From the NCBI GenBank assembly GCA_024516155.1, contig JAJJXM010000038.1, positions 1 to 64,000 of the forward strand: a stretch of 64,000 bases of DNA. The letters are read 5' to 3'. The DNA comes from Pyronema omphalodes. Its lineage: Eukaryota > Ascomycota > Pezizomycetes > Pezizales > Pyronemataceae. Numbering within the stretch: position 1 is the stretch's first letter; each line of letters starts with the position of its first letter. Positions 29,878 through 42,187 of the stretch are shown piece after piece. Both the position numbers and the translations under genes were made by a program. The notes under the pieces were generated by a model. That model saw only the letters and a list, made by a program, of their open reading frames with translations. It was not told where the DNA came from and searched no databases.

Positions 29878-31385
29878 ACAACGACTTTTCCTCGACGCCT
29901 ACGCCGCGTACCCTTTCCCCAACAGAGTACTTCAAATGCTCAACGACGGAACTAAGCACTGTAGAGACATCACACTCGCCGAGTGTGAACAACAAGACAA
30001 CTACCTTCTCTACCGTCGCCGAATTTGGGTGCCCGACCACGAGCCCCTCAAACCACACCTCTTGAAACAACACCACGTTACGCCCATCGCCGGACACCCA
30101 GGAAGGTCCAAAACGCTCGAATTATTGCTAAGAACCGACACTCGGCCCAACATGCGCAAAGACGTCGACCGTTACACCCGAAATTGCCACACCTGCCAAC
30201 GCTCCAAGCCCAACAGGGATGCCGCCTTTGTACTCCGCCCTCTACCCATCCCCGACCGAACGTGGCAGGACCTCTCGATGGACTTTGTCACCGGGCTACC
30301 TTGGTCCAACGGAAACGACGCAATCTGGGTTGTCGTGGACCGATTAATAAAAGAAAGACACTTTGTAGCCTGCCAGACCAGCGCCGACGCAAAAGAACTC
30401 GCCAACTTGTTCGTTAACAACATCTTCCTACTTCACGTCCTTCCTGTAACGATAGTCTCTGACCGAGAGCCTCAGTTCTCCGCCCTCTTCTGGAAACACC
30501 TCTGTCGCGGACTAGGAATCGAACCTCGGTTGTCGACCGCCTTCCACCCCCAAATGGACGGCCAAACCGAACGGATGAATGCAACCATGGAGCAGTACCT
30601 AAGAGCTCACGTAACCCACTTATAAGACGACTGGGCAGAATGGCTCCCTCTGGCAGAGTTCGCCGCCAACAACCAGGTGTCCGAAACCACCGGTACCTCC
30701 CCCTTCTTCGCCAACAAAGGATTCGACCTCCGCTGTCAGTTTGACCTCACACCCGCCGCCAAAAACGACACCAACGACTGCCGCGCTTTGGCCACATCCA
30801 AGACCGTCTCGGAGGTTCATGACCACCTACGATCCGAAATTAATGGAGCCAATCTCCGCCACCAGGACAACGGCGATAAACACCGACTACCATCACCTAA
30901 CTACCAGGTAGGTCAGGTCGTATGGTTAGGCGCCAGGAATTGGAAGACATGACGCCCTTCCAGGAAACTCGACAACAAACGCCATGGCCCTTTCAAAGTA
31001 ACCGCAAAGATATCCCCCTACGCTTATCGCCTCGAGATCCCAACCACAATGAAGTGTCACGACGTTTACCACGTATCCCTCCTCGAACCCGCCGCCGACG
31101 ACCCATACACCGGACAACACACCGCACCACCCCCACCGGTAGAAATCGACGGCAAGAACGAGTACTTTATCAAGGCAATGATGGACTCCCGAATCCACCG
31201 TCGCAAACTACAATACATGGTGAAATGGGTAGGGTATGACTTACCGGAATGGGAACCAGCCGAGCTGCACACCGACAGCCATGCCGTCAACGCCTTCCAC
31301 GAAAACTACCCTCACAAGCCAGGCCCCCTACAACCGACAGTCTAAGACCCTACCTCGCCGGAGCTCGTGCCAAACAGGGGGATCC
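29878..31385 (+). pseudogene. G3: gypsy pol fragment (integrase-chromodomain), right of the copia
   Basis: This continues G3 pol after the copia insertion: YPFPNRVLQMLNDGT, the integrase zinc region (GHPGRSKTLELL, NCHTCQRSKPNRD), the core (DFVTGLPWSNG, VSDREPQFSALFW, FHPQMDGQTERMN) and a chromodomain (YFIKAMMDSR, QYMVKWVGYD, PEWEPAEL) ending at 31345. There is an in-frame TAA at about 30622 and a frameshift near 30950. A purine tract (AAACAGGGGGA, 31372-31382) precedes the LTR. It is a dead element, older than the copia inside it. Confidence 0.9.
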
Positions 31386-31769
31386 TGTCACGGCTCGCCT
31401 CATACGCCATCACTTGGCGCCCTTCCCCTCCGCCCCGCGTCACGAATTGTCACTCGATCCTCCGCAGAGCTTACCCGACCGCCTGCCCTTGTGTAAGTTC
31501 TAGTAAAAGCAGTCACACATATTTGCATTGTCTTGGTATCTAGAGGAGGAAAGATGTATTTAAGAGGACTTATCCTCCCTACGTTCTGTTTTGTTTTCCA
31601 TTTGTTTCCTCACTCAGTTATTTGTTTATCTTATTAAATAAATTCCTTCATCGCTCCGAACCCCGCTACGTCCTCGCTTCTGTCTCCGTCTCCCGGTCTC
31701 GCTTCGACAAGACCGCCCTCGCCACGACACCCTGTCCTCGCTTCGCTCCTGAGCCTCCCTCCGGTGACA
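31386..31769 (+). repeat. G3 3' LTR (about 384 bp)
   Basis: It begins TGTCACGGCTC right after the purine tract and ends CTCCGGTGACA, giving inverted ends. It has TATTTAAG near 31557 and an ATTAAATAAA stretch near 31635 (polyadenylation-like). The 5' LTR is missing, so the right limit rests on the inverted ends and on where L7 coding sequence begins. Confidence 0.7.
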
Positions 31770-34704
31770 CCTCTTGCCCCTAAACACGGAGCATCGAGGA
31801 ACTGCTGCACGACACAGTTCCCGATATCCTACGTTGGCTCTATTCCAGAGTGCTTGTCTCCCAATTGAGTTCCTCGTCTCCGACTGCGAGCCCCCGGGTT
31901 TCCCGCTCTCCCACCGAACCTCCACGCTCCCGTTACACCTAGATGCGATAACAACGGTGCCTGGGAATTGCTGGGGAAGAGGGGGAAAAACTCTTTCAAC
32001 GAGTTGGAAGCCTGAACGGGTCGTCGCACGCTCAGTTAACTGACGGATGATGTCTGCGGTCAGGGACGGGGGGCTGGAGCCAGGGGGGGCGGGGCGGGTG
32101 AGCAACCATGCTCTGAAGCGGGCTTCCCGACCACGCACAAGGGATTCCGCCGCTCGCGTCGCGCTTTCTGTTGCCGGAAAGCCAAGCGGGGTGATTCTCA
32201 AGCAGCCGGTAATGGCTCGTGCCTGCTTGTTGAGGATGAATTGGAGGCGAGACAGGTGACCCGCGTCTCGAGAAGGGAGGCGGCGGACGGCGTTAATTTC
32301 AATACCATAAGTCGCGACGGATTTTACGGCAGCTTGCTGAAGATTCGCGGTGCTGCCCGCGGGGACCCTGTATTTCTTGCAGAGCTGTGCGATTTGTGCT
32401 TGTTGCTGGTCGTGTTGGGAGCGCCATTTCTGCTTGTGCTGATTGAAGGTGAGTTTGGCGTCCAGCACCAACGAACTGCAGTCTCGGAGTAACGAATGGA
32501 GTGAGGCCCCACCGTTACCGTGGGAGAATCCCGGGTTCGGAGGGGAGCGTCGGCGAGAAAAAAGAATCGCTTCCGTTTTCTCTGATTCGAACACCACCGC
32601 GTTCGCTACGCTCCACGCAAGGCAGAGAGACGCACACCGATCTAGTTTGGCAGGGAGGTCAGTCGCTGACGCGCTTGACACCAGCCAGGTAACGTCATCG
32701 ACAAATGACAGCCCCAGCGTTCCCTCAACCTCCGCCTCAACAAACCGCACCAGGTCAGCGATGTACAATAAAAACAGTTTTGGAGACACCGGGGAGCCCT
32801 GAGGTGGGCCAGTGTCGGTATTAATTTCGTCTCCAGAGCACCCCGCGAGCGAGATTTCACCCTTCGACCTTCCATGAAGCTGGTGATCCAGCAGACCAGT
32901 CCGTTGTTGAAAGCTGCTCTGCGCAGCTTGTTGTTGAGGCAAACGCTATTGACAGTCGGGAAGGCGCCCTTGACATCCATCAAGAGAGCACCAGCTAATA
33001 TCTTTTCTTCCCAAGCAGCTTCGACGACTCCGACCAACACCGCCGCCACATCCGCTGCCGATCTACTCGCTCTTCCTCCGAACTGCCCATCGTGCAGTAT
33101 CCCCGTACGTTCAGCCTCCTGCACGAGGAGCACCGCAACAATCTTTTCTACCAGCTTGCCTAAGCATCTGAGCAACGAGATTATCCGGAAACTGTTCGCA
33201 TGGGAGTAACTCGACTTTCCCGGCCTCGGAATGCACACTCGCTTCGCGAATTTCACATCGCGGGGTGGTACCCCAGGCGTGGGCAGTGTCTAACAACCGA
33301 AACTACACGGTCTGGGTCCCACGAGGGCAGGGCCTGAATGATGGGGACTCCCAGCGTGTCGGTGCCAGGGGCCTTCTTGTTGCTTTGTCGGGAGAGGGTG
33401 GATGTCACAGACTCCAGTGACACCGAACAGCACGGGCTTCCAGGGGGGCCTGGGGGGAGTGGTGATCCTGAGAACGGGTTGGGAGGGCGGACGGAGACCT
33501 CCACGAGCATCTGTCGCTTGTCTTGGTAGTCCTCTGCGCGCTGCCCGTCTTCCTTTTCGAGCGGGCCGACCACCATCGCTGCTCGCGGTTTGGTCATTCG
33601 CAGCGCAGCCCAGACAGCGTCCCCGTTAGCTGGCGAGAGGAAATCCCCCCAACACCTGCGTTTTTTCTGTTGCTGCAGCGAATGGTACGTATTCCGCAGC
33701 TGGTGTTCTTCCTCCACCGATGCGCGACCTTCCGTGACCGCCCTGCGGGTCTGACCATACTCCGTGCGAGCCTCCCGAATCTCCAGGCACCACCACCGCT
33801 TCGACCGCGCGGTGAGCCGAATTTTCCTTGCCCGCTCTTCCAGCAACCATGTGAGCCCCTCCCTCACCCACACCACCTCGTTTTCCACTTCTTCCTCCGT
33901 ACTGAGGTCTGTAAGGAGCGGTCTGCGTTTGCTTCGATGGCGCCAATCTAACGCCGCAGAAACCGCTCCCTCCTCATCTTCCAACATTTCTCGAAATGCC
34001 CACCCTAGCGTAGGGATTTCGAAGTCCTCCGGAGCGACTACTGTTGATACCTCCCACAACAACACAGCATGGTCGGACGTCGAAGTTCATTCCGGCGCAC
34101 CTAACCTCGAGGCCCGCACCGCCGTTGCCAGCTCCTCCGTCGCGAATACCAGGTCAATGACACTATATCGCAGTTGTCCCGTCTGCTGATGTGTTTCAAG
34201 ACCATCCCCCACATAATGTAAGTTGTGGGCGTCCATCAGGGACTCCAGGAAGGTGTGGTGGGGCGGTACTTCACACCAGGGATTCCTCCGTTGGCTGTGA
34301 GCGTTGAAATCGCCCGCAAACACAGTTCCTGAAGTGATGATGCGGTCCCAGTTGACACTCCTAGCATGACGCGCTCCGTCGGAATGACGAGGAGCGTCAT
34401 GAATGTTCACGATGCGAAGCTGACGGTGTCCTCATCACATTCTGTCTAACACCTGTACATCCCCCTCACTTTCCACCGCGAGATCCTCACGGGGCCGCAA
34501 GGTCCACGCCGAATCCTTTCGTACTGCAGGCTGTACCCTTTCACTCCAACAGAAGTCGTACGCTGGGTGTCTCCACGCTTGGAATGTTGGCGGTTCTTGC
34601 ACCAGAACGACGTCCGCGCCCAACTCCTTCCCGCTCTCCATTATTGCCGTAAGGACCTCACCGCTCTGACGACAGTTGAGCTGTAGAACGTGAATATTAC
34701 TCAT
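31770..34704 (-). pseudogene. LINE L7 ORF2 (decayed, second LINE family)
   Basis: The minus-strand ORF2 has a kept ATG at 34704 (MSNIHVLQLNCRQSGEV). The open pieces are 34704-34435, 34410-34087 (endonuclease: AGDFNAHSQR), 34065-33253, 33256-32642 and 32942-31626 (RT: KKAPGTDTLGVP, DGQFGGRASRSAADV, DVKGAFPTVNS, LSFVDDVTWLV). At least four frameshifts separate them. The 3' side stops at the G3 LTR. It differs strongly from the L5/L6 family but is close to L8. The frames past the FVDD motif carry no recognisable RNase H. Confidence 0.88.
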
Positions 34705-35690
34705 AATTCAGGTTCTACGGGCGCAATGGCATCGGTTGTCCCCGCTGAGGAGACGACTTCGGAGTCGGTGTCCATAAGGACAGCGAAAGGGTTCACGATC
34801 AACAAAGCAGTGGAGGGGCGGGGTCCTGAGACTGGAGAGACAGGGACGGAGAGGAGGAAGGAGTCGAGGCGGGGGCTACACGCGTAGTGGGGGCGTCGGA
34901 GGTGACAGGGTTCTGGCGGGATGAGCGGGCGAGGCGGGCAGCTGCTATGGCGGCAAGGCGGTCGGGGCAAGTCCTGGCTGTTGCAAAGGGCTCTTCTCCG
35001 CAATGAGCGCATTTCGGCACTTGGAGGGAGTGGGAGCATGCAGAGCCCATGGGCTTGCTGCAGCCTGCGAACGAACACACGGGGTGTTTCGCGGTAGGAT
35101 GGCTCAGGGCGCAGAAGGCACACTGGAGCACGTCGGGGGTGGAGCAGCGCTCACGGATGTGTCGCCACTTGAGGCATGGGGAGCACTGGCTGTCTGGACC
35201 CTCAAAGACGTAGAGCTCTGCACGGTGGCGGCGACTGCGCAGCAGGACTCCAGTGGATATTAGCTGACGGGCGGAGCCAGAGCTCCTCATGGAAATCACA
35301 GTGGATGAACTTTGTGTAGTTCCACGAAGGAAGCATTCACGGATGTCCTCAACTTTACCTAGCCAACAAACGTTGGGCAAAACCTCTACGTTTTCATGAT
35401 TCGCTTGGATGTCCACTTATCGTTTTTGTCTTCCGTGGGAACCGTCACATAAGAAACGCGCGAGCGGCACTCCGTGCACCTTGAGGGCTACCCATCGGTC
35501 CAGCTCCTCAACGTCCTTAACACCTGGGTCCAACTCCCGAACTGCATTGCATACGTCGCGGTGTAGCTGACCGATGGTGCCCACAACTAGGGAGCCCCTC
35601 TGAGATATGTAAGCGATGGAGCTTTTGTCACATTGAATCCGCAGACTTCTTAGCCATCCCCATCGTTCCCTGCTCATTGATGAGACTCCA
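34701..35690 (-). pseudogene. LINE L7 ORF1 (5'-truncated, decayed)
   Basis: The minus-strand pieces match L8 ORF1. They include REL/VDPGVKDVEELDRWVALKV, then CSPCLKWRHIRERCS, CAFCALSHPTAKHPVC and KCAHCGEEPFATARTCPDRLAAIAAARL, all zinc-knuckle-like Cys/His motifs. Frames break near 35417 and 34800. Homology to L8 fades beyond about 35690, so the copy is 5'-truncated. The ORF1 stop TGA shares ATGA (34701-34704) with the ORF2 start. Confidence 0.8.
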
Positions 35691-36219
35691 TCATTCCTGT
35701 GCCTTTCACAAGGGCGAAGACCAGGAGGAGAAGTGTTAAGGGTGTATGGGAGTTGTAATGTCAAAGGGGCGAAGAGGAGATGACGAAGGGCCAGCAGAGA
35801 CTAGCTGCTGTGATTCCTGCGGGGCAAGGATGAGCACAGGAAGCAGTGGCGGGGCGATATAGCTGTTGTAATTTCTGAGCGGCGAAGAAGAGGGGAGAAA
35901 CTGGCCGGTGGGTTGATGGTTGGACAAAATGAGCTGTAACTCACGTGAATTCCGAATACTTCTGGAGCAACGAAAACCAAGAAGGGAAAAAAGTAGGGAG
36001 AGAAAAGCTTCAATTGAGAAGCAATAGTTAGGCATGGGAAACAAAAACAAAGATTGAAGATTAGGCAACAAGGCAGCTGCAAGATTCCTGCTGTGCCAGT
36101 TGTCCGTGAGAGCCTCGGGCAGCGTGGCAGCTAGCACAATCATTCCATTAGGCGCGTAAAGACAACCGACACAGCAGGAACTTTGCAGCTGCCGTGTTTT
36201 TCAGATATATGATGTTGTG
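35691..36219. other. Unassigned spacer
   Basis: No gene or known element is recognised. Short minus-strand frames (for example 36143-35736) lack any recognisable motif. The sequence is AG-rich in part. Confidence 0.5.
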
Positions 36220-36539
36220 TTGCAGGTACGCAACATTGTATGTAACAGCTCCTTGCGGGATTCTACAGATTTCTGTCCTTGTTTTGCTGGCGTGCAGCGC
36301 TGAATGTTCAAAGGCCTCGGGGGATAATTCCGATTATCAATCATGTTTTGCTGGTGCACACCATTGTTTGTTCAAGCACCTGGTGGGATTATCCAGATTT
36401 TCGGACTTGTTCCGCTGGCAGGCAACATTGTATGTTTAAGCGCCGCCCAGGATTATTCAGATTTTTGATCACGTGTTGCTGGCACACAACGTTGTATGTT
36501 CAAGCGCCTTGTGAGATTTTCCTGACTGTTAATCTTGTT
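36220..36539 (+). repeat. 64-bp minisatellite, five units
   Basis: Five consecutive 64-bp units start at 36220, 36284, 36348, 36412 and 36476. Each has a degenerate TTGCTGGC near its start (the first unit is the most diverged), an ATTGTATGTTCAAG-like core, and GGGATT, then CAGATTT. The spacing is regular at 64 bp despite base divergence. Confidence 0.85.
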
Positions 36540-36576
36540 CTCCCCACCTCGTAACTAAGTTGAGGGCGGAGTTCTA

Positions 36577-36878
36577 ACCGTCAGGTTTACAGAAGATATG
36601 CCTAACGTATATGTCAGGGTTAGGATTCCGATAATACTGATGACCCAGTGCTTCAACGTTGGTGATGCAAACGGTACTCACTACAGGCTTCAAACTGTCG
36701 TACCCAGCATGCTATTCATGCTGTCCAAGGGTCTAGGCTGAGAACACCCACTCCTGTGGACACTCTTGGCTGCTACAGAACGATCATTGCTGGCTCGGGG
36801 CTCATAATGGCATACATAACAAACAACCTCTTTATACATATGAGCACACTGATTTCCGACTATTATTATCACTGTAGC
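36577..36878 (+). repeat. Partial unit of the 797-bp tandem repeat, left of solo LTR
   Basis: It corresponds to offset 491 to the end of the 797-bp unit (from CCGTCAGGTTTACAGAAGAT). It is interrupted at GTAGC (36874-36878) by a solo LTR. The repeat resumes at 38031 with the duplicated GTAGC. Confidence 0.85.
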
Positions 36879-38030
36879 TGTAACGGCAAACGAGGGAGAG
36901 ATAGCTGACGAAGAACCTGAGGGCTCCTCTGAGTTATTCACTCTTGAGTTGACTGAAGATAACCTTATAATAACTTGAACGTTGGAAACTCTTAAGCTGT
37001 GACGAGCATCAACTTAGAGATTTCCGTGTTTAGAAGTTAAGGAAATGAACAGAGATTTGAAGAGACAAAAAGATCCAAAGATGGGGACGAAAAGGAGGAC
37101 GTGAACAAAGACCGACAAAGTATTTGAATTTGTAGATAAACGCATAACTTTGTAAGGAGAAAAGGAAAACAAAATAAACAAAGAAAGAAACAAGAATCTT
37201 ATATACAATTTTGCCTCCTTACACTCTGAGCCACTATTCGCAAAGTTTCCCGAAAAAATCAATAAGTAAACAACGCGGTCGTGGTTGGGTGTTCTAGACG
37301 TGCTAACGCGTTCAACCGATTTAGATTTGGTCGCGTGCACAGCCTCGTCGCGTGCGTGTATGCGTACGTCGCCTGCGCGACTGTAACCCTAAGCGAAGTC
37401 ACACGCGTGCATCCGTAACCCTAATCGTGCGTGATTGTTCGTACCCCTAAACCTAACCGTGCCCATGCGGTCACAACCCTAACCCTGTTTACATGTTCTT
37501 AGATCAGTTGCGCGTGCACACTGATGTAATACTGATAAGAGATCATGTGACTAGATCATCTCTTCTCTGATAAGATGATCGAGCCCTAACCCTAGTCACG
37601 TGTGCACACATTAGTAAACCAGTGGTCGTGCGTACTGATCTGCTACTGATAAGGAACATGTGAGCGATCTTATCATATTATATAAGATGATCGCAACCCT
37701 AGCCCTGCCTTGAATCGTGATTTCCGGGAAGGGAGGCGCGAACAACCCTAACCCAGGGGTATGGAAGAACTGTGAAGCAAAACAGGACCGACCCCTAATC
37801 CTGGAGAGGGGTCACGTGACCTTTTTGACAATTAGGGAAATAAGCGTAACACTAACCCAGGCGAAGAATAATATTTCCAAAAGGGAAATATGTCGGAACT
37901 CTAACCCTCGCGAGTGACGAGTGATGACAGATGATCAGGACATAAAGAAACAAACAAACGAGTGCTAAACAACGAAAATAGGTGGATGAATGACGAGGAG
38001 CGGGGCGGCAATAGTTTCCGAGCCGTGACA
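36879..38030 (+). repeat. Solo LTR S1 (1,152 bp) rich in CCCTAA motifs
   Basis: It starts TGTAACGGCA and ends AGCCGTGACA (imperfect inverted ends), and is flanked by a perfect 5-bp duplication GTAGC (36874-36878 and 38031-38035). It interrupts a 797-bp tandem repeat unit cleanly. There is no coding sequence. Between 37383 and 37910 there are about ten telomere-like motifs (CCCTAA or close variants). Confidence 0.85.
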
Positions 38031-40118
38031 GTAGCCATGGAGGGGACTCAATGTACAGACTGATGCCAGTTGGAAGTCACCATTTCAGGGATGTTTGCAC
38101 AAGCAGAGACTGATCCACAAGCAATCTTGCGGCTGGATGCATGGACAGGACTCGCAATGTGACTGTTTCGAGGAGTTATCTCCTTCGTGTCGCTATTGTA
38201 AATATCCCACTCCGAAATCCATCGTTAGACCACTCAGCATGGGCTTAGATGTGGTGCACAACAGGAAACAGATTCCCTGCAAGGCTGTTCTCCTGGACCA
38301 GTCTTCTACAAACAGAAAATGATCTGACATTACCATTTTCTGATGTGTGAGGGAATGCTTTTGCGGGATTACGGTTGGCTCGATAATGTTATCGGTATGA
38401 CCTGGGACTTACCGTCAAATGTGAGTAGTTGCATCTGTTTGTTCATGCTTGTGCACTGTGTTCCAGCCGATAATCCCACACAAGAGGAGTTCACACATGC
38501 TCCCAGCGGTACTTGTTGTGCATTGCGATATCCGTCAGGTTTACAGAAGATCTGCGCGACGTATATGTTAGGGTTAGGATTCGGATGATACTGATGTTCC
38601 AGTGCTGCACCGTTGCTGATGCAAACGGTACTGGGTACAGGCTTCAAACACTCGTACCCAGCCTGCTATTCATGCTGTCCAATGGTCCAGGCTGAGAACA
38701 CCCAATCCCATGGACACTCCTGGCTGCTACAGCACGATCATTGCTGGGCGGGGGCTAAGAATAGCATACGTAACAAGCGACCTGCTTATACATCGGAGCA
38801 AATTGATTCCTGACTATCATTATCCCGGTAGACAGGCAGGGGACTCAATGGACTGACTGATGCCAGCTGGGAGTCACCATTTCGGGGATGTTTGCACATG
38901 CAGACACTGCTCCACAAGCAATCTTCTGGCTGGATGCATGGACAGGGCTCGCAAAGTGACTGTTTTGAGGAGTTATCACCTTGGTGTCACAATTGTAAAT
39001 ATCCCACTCCGAAATCCATCCTTACACCACTCAGCATGGGCTTAGATGTCGTGCACCACAGGAAAGGGATTCCCCGCAAGGCCCTGCTCCTGGACCAGTG
39101 TTCTACAAACAGAAAACGATTTGAGATAACTATTTGGTGATGTGTGACGGAAGGTCTTTGTGCGATTACGGTTGGTTCGATAATGTTATCGGTATGACCT
39201 GGGACTTACCGGGGAATGTGAATAGTTGCATTTGTTTGTCCATGCTTGTGCACTTTGTTCCAACCAGTAATCCCACACAAGAGGAGGTCATGCATGCTCC
39301 CAGCAGTACTTGTTATGCACCGCCATACCCGTCAGGTTTACAGAAGATATGCGCCACGTATATGCTAGGGTTAGGATTCGGATAATACTGATGTCCCAGT
39401 GCTTCACCGTTGGTGATGCAACCGGTACTGGCTTCATGCTTCAAACAGTCATACCAAGCATGCTATTCATGCAGTCCAATGGTCTAGGCTGAGATCACCC
39501 ACTGCTGTGCACACTCTTGGCTGCTACAGCATGATCATTGCGGGCCGGGGGCTAATAATGGCATACATAACATACAACCTCCTTCTCCATATAAGCACAA
39601 TGATTCCGGACTATTTTTATCCCTGTCGCCACACAGGGGACTCAATGGACTGACTGATCCCAGTTGTCCGTGACGATTTCGGGGATGTTTGCACAAGCAG
39701 AGACTGCTCCACAAGCAATCTTCCAGCTGGATGCTTGCAGAGGCCTCGCAAAGTGACTGTTTCGACGAGTTACATCTTTGGTGCAACAATTGTAAATATC
39801 ACACTCCGAAATCCATCCGTAGACCACTCAGCATGGGCTTGGATGTGGTGCACGACAGGAAAGGGAGTCTCTGCATGGCTGTGCTCCTGGACCAGTTTTC
39901 TACAAACAGGAAATGATCTGAGATTCCCATTTTCTGATGTGTGACGGAAGGCTTTTGTGGGATTACGGTTGGTTGGACAGTATTATTGGTACGACCTTTG
40001 ACTTACCGGCGAACACGAATAGTTGCAGATGTATGTCCATGCTGGTGCGCTTTGTTCCAACCCATAATCGGACACAACAGGAGGTCATGCATGCTACCAG
40101 CGGTACTTGTTATGCACC
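38031..40118 (+). repeat. 797-bp tandem repeat, two full units and a partial third
   Basis: The phrase AGGGGACTCAATG begins at 38041, 38838 and 39635, so the period is exactly 797 bp twice. The third unit breaks off near 40118 (after ATGCACCGC). With the left partial unit (36577-36878) the array held about three units before S1 inserted. Frames of 60-85 codons recur in every unit, but without a recognisable domain they look like by-products. Confidence 0.88.
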
Positions 40119-40827
40119 GCGAGGAAGTCACGCAGTCATTTCTCAGACCCGGCGGCGATGTAAGCGGCTACACTACTGATCAGTGTAGCGAAGGTTATAA
40201 CGGCCAAAATACTCATGTTTGAAGATTCGTTGACTTGGTGCTGGCGTACAGTCAATGAGAGATCAGGGGACGTTGTGCATTGATCTACTTGGTTGAAGGG
40301 GTAAAATTGTAGGCAAGTTAGTCCACTTGACAGGGGTTGAGTAATTCGACTACCAGGGGACGAATGAACTCCTGGTGATCCCATGCTGCATAGAAAAGCC
40401 CAGCCAGATGAATCAAGGCATGACAGTATGAATCCATGAAGCCTGACAACATCATTCCTACCCGATAATGCCACTGGAACATCTCCCCCATGCACCTTCT
40501 CCGGGTGTTGAAACTGTTCGAGCATTGAGCCGTCAAGTGACAAACGATTGTTAGAGTGTATGTAATATGCATAGCGTGGTATATTTGCATTACCCGACTA
40601 TACCCTGATAGTCTCATCCCTTCGGAGGGCGTCAGTAGGATGCTGAGAATGAGGTGTGTGGTGGGAGGCGGGAGTATGGTGCAATGTGGCGGGTTGCCCG
40701 GAAAGGAACCTTGGTTTTGGCATAACTGTCGGCAAAAGTGCATCAAATCCGTTGCAGGCGGCATTCGCCCCGTCCTACTGGAGTTGATGGTGGAGTTCCA
40801 GCCTTCAGGTGCCTCTGTATGATGTCC
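40119..40827 (-). pseudogene. Relic reading frame of unknown element, part 1
   Basis: A minus-strand frame runs from about 40818 to 40318 without an ATG start (HHTEAPEGWNSTINSS, CHLTAQCSNSFNTRR). If the solo LTR at 40828-42182 and one TGTCC are removed, it may connect with the minus-strand frame at 42187-42640. It could be a transposase remnant. Function is not established. Confidence 0.3.
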
Positions 40828-42182
40828 TGTAATACCCTCAAGGTTGGGAATATAGAATGTGTATGACGTATAACCCAATTGAGAATATGGCAAACTCGAC
40901 AGAGAATGAACAGGGAGTGACGATCGCGGGCAGGAATTCCAAGAGGCGCTCCCATGCGCTAGATCACGTGATTTGTGCCCTTTCAATTGGCCCTGATGAC
41001 GGTCTTCAGATGAGGCATAGCAGCTCCTTTAGGATGTCAGTCTGGGAGGATGATGGATACAAGACATCGGGAACAGATACCTTATCAGTGTCATCTTACC
41101 CTCGCGCAACAGTGACCGAAGCTGATGGAGAAGGCAGACGAGGATGACAGATGGCCTGCTCACACATGAAGAGTGTCCGGACATTCACAGCCATGAAAGG
41201 ATTTTCATGGCAACAGCGGTCTATGGATCTGCAGAGCAGTTCAACGACATCATCCAGTGTTAATTAGTCAGGGGAATGGTCACCCAGCAACTTAAGGCGC
41301 ATTTTAGTCGGCGAGCAGGAGTGTGGTTATGGACATGGGTCAAGAGTGCTAGCATGACAAAACGTACACAAGCATGCAAGCCGCTGAAGGAAATTGTTTG
41401 CTGCAACCCCTGTGATGCACTCTGGGGCGAAAGACTGCCAACCAAGCAATGCCGCTCCCTTCACATCCACAGCAGCAAGTGGCTGTGCAGAGTGCACATC
41501 GAAATGCGTTGCAGTGATCAACGCCGGAAGGGCATGGACGGCTTATGATATTACATTTCTCCAATTGCGATCAAGATACTACAGTGACATCTATCAATGC
41601 ACAACTCACTGGTGGGATGACTGACATGTTATTTGCCGGAGGACTTCATGCTCTATGCAGTCAAGTGGAGTTGCCCTCACATATGCTTCGTAACCCTGAC
41701 TCCTGAATCGGAAGGTCTGGTAGTATAGAGAAGAATGTCAAGGATCGGTCTGATGGTAGTGGGCATGATGCAAGCAAGTAATCAATATGATCATGCACTT
41801 TCTGTCATGCAGTCTATCAGCAGATGCTTGTCCGAGATGATGCCTGTCTCACCTCCTCAGCCTGGTTTGGAAGGTGGTCCCCAAGGAAGTCTGGGTCAAC
41901 TTGTAGACGAAAGACTATTCAAGTGTCTTGGTCTTTCCTCCACCACAATCATCATGAACCATTTGCAACTCCATGCAAAGATATCTATTGACACCAATCA
42001 ATATCTACAATGACAATCCTTCAGTTTCTTCTGCCTAGGATCGATAAAGTCGCCTGCCAGCTTTAGCTTTGGATAAGCTCTCTTAGTGCTTTGGAACAAA
42101 GTGTCTCTCTGCACTGAGAATGAAGCACTGGAGATACGATCGGATAACTCTCTGCCTAGTTTCAGCGGTGCTCTGATTCTAG
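40828..42182 (+). repeat. Solo LTR S2 (about 1,355 bp)
   Basis: It starts TGTAATACCC and ends GATTCTAG. A perfect TGTCC duplication lies at 40823-40827 and 42183-42187. It aligns along its length with S3 inside L8, sharing GAGAATATGGCAAACTCGAC, GGAGTTGCCCTC, TTGTAGACGAAAG and ACTGGAGATAC. No coding sequence. The orientation is taken as that of S3. Confidence 0.85.
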
Positions 42183-42187
42183 TGTCC

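Noticed and set aside
37383..37910. True telomere or chromosome end
   Set aside because: The CCCTAA motifs are scattered, not tandem, and lie inside a bounded solo LTR with ordinary repeats on both sides.
40168..40188. Near-palindrome CTACACTACTGATCAGTGTAG as a regulatory site
   Set aside because: A short hairpin without gene context; chance cannot be excluded.
40318..40986. 222-codon minus-strand ORF as an intact gene
   Set aside because: It starts at TTG, and the first part reads into solo LTR S2, so it is at most a relic.
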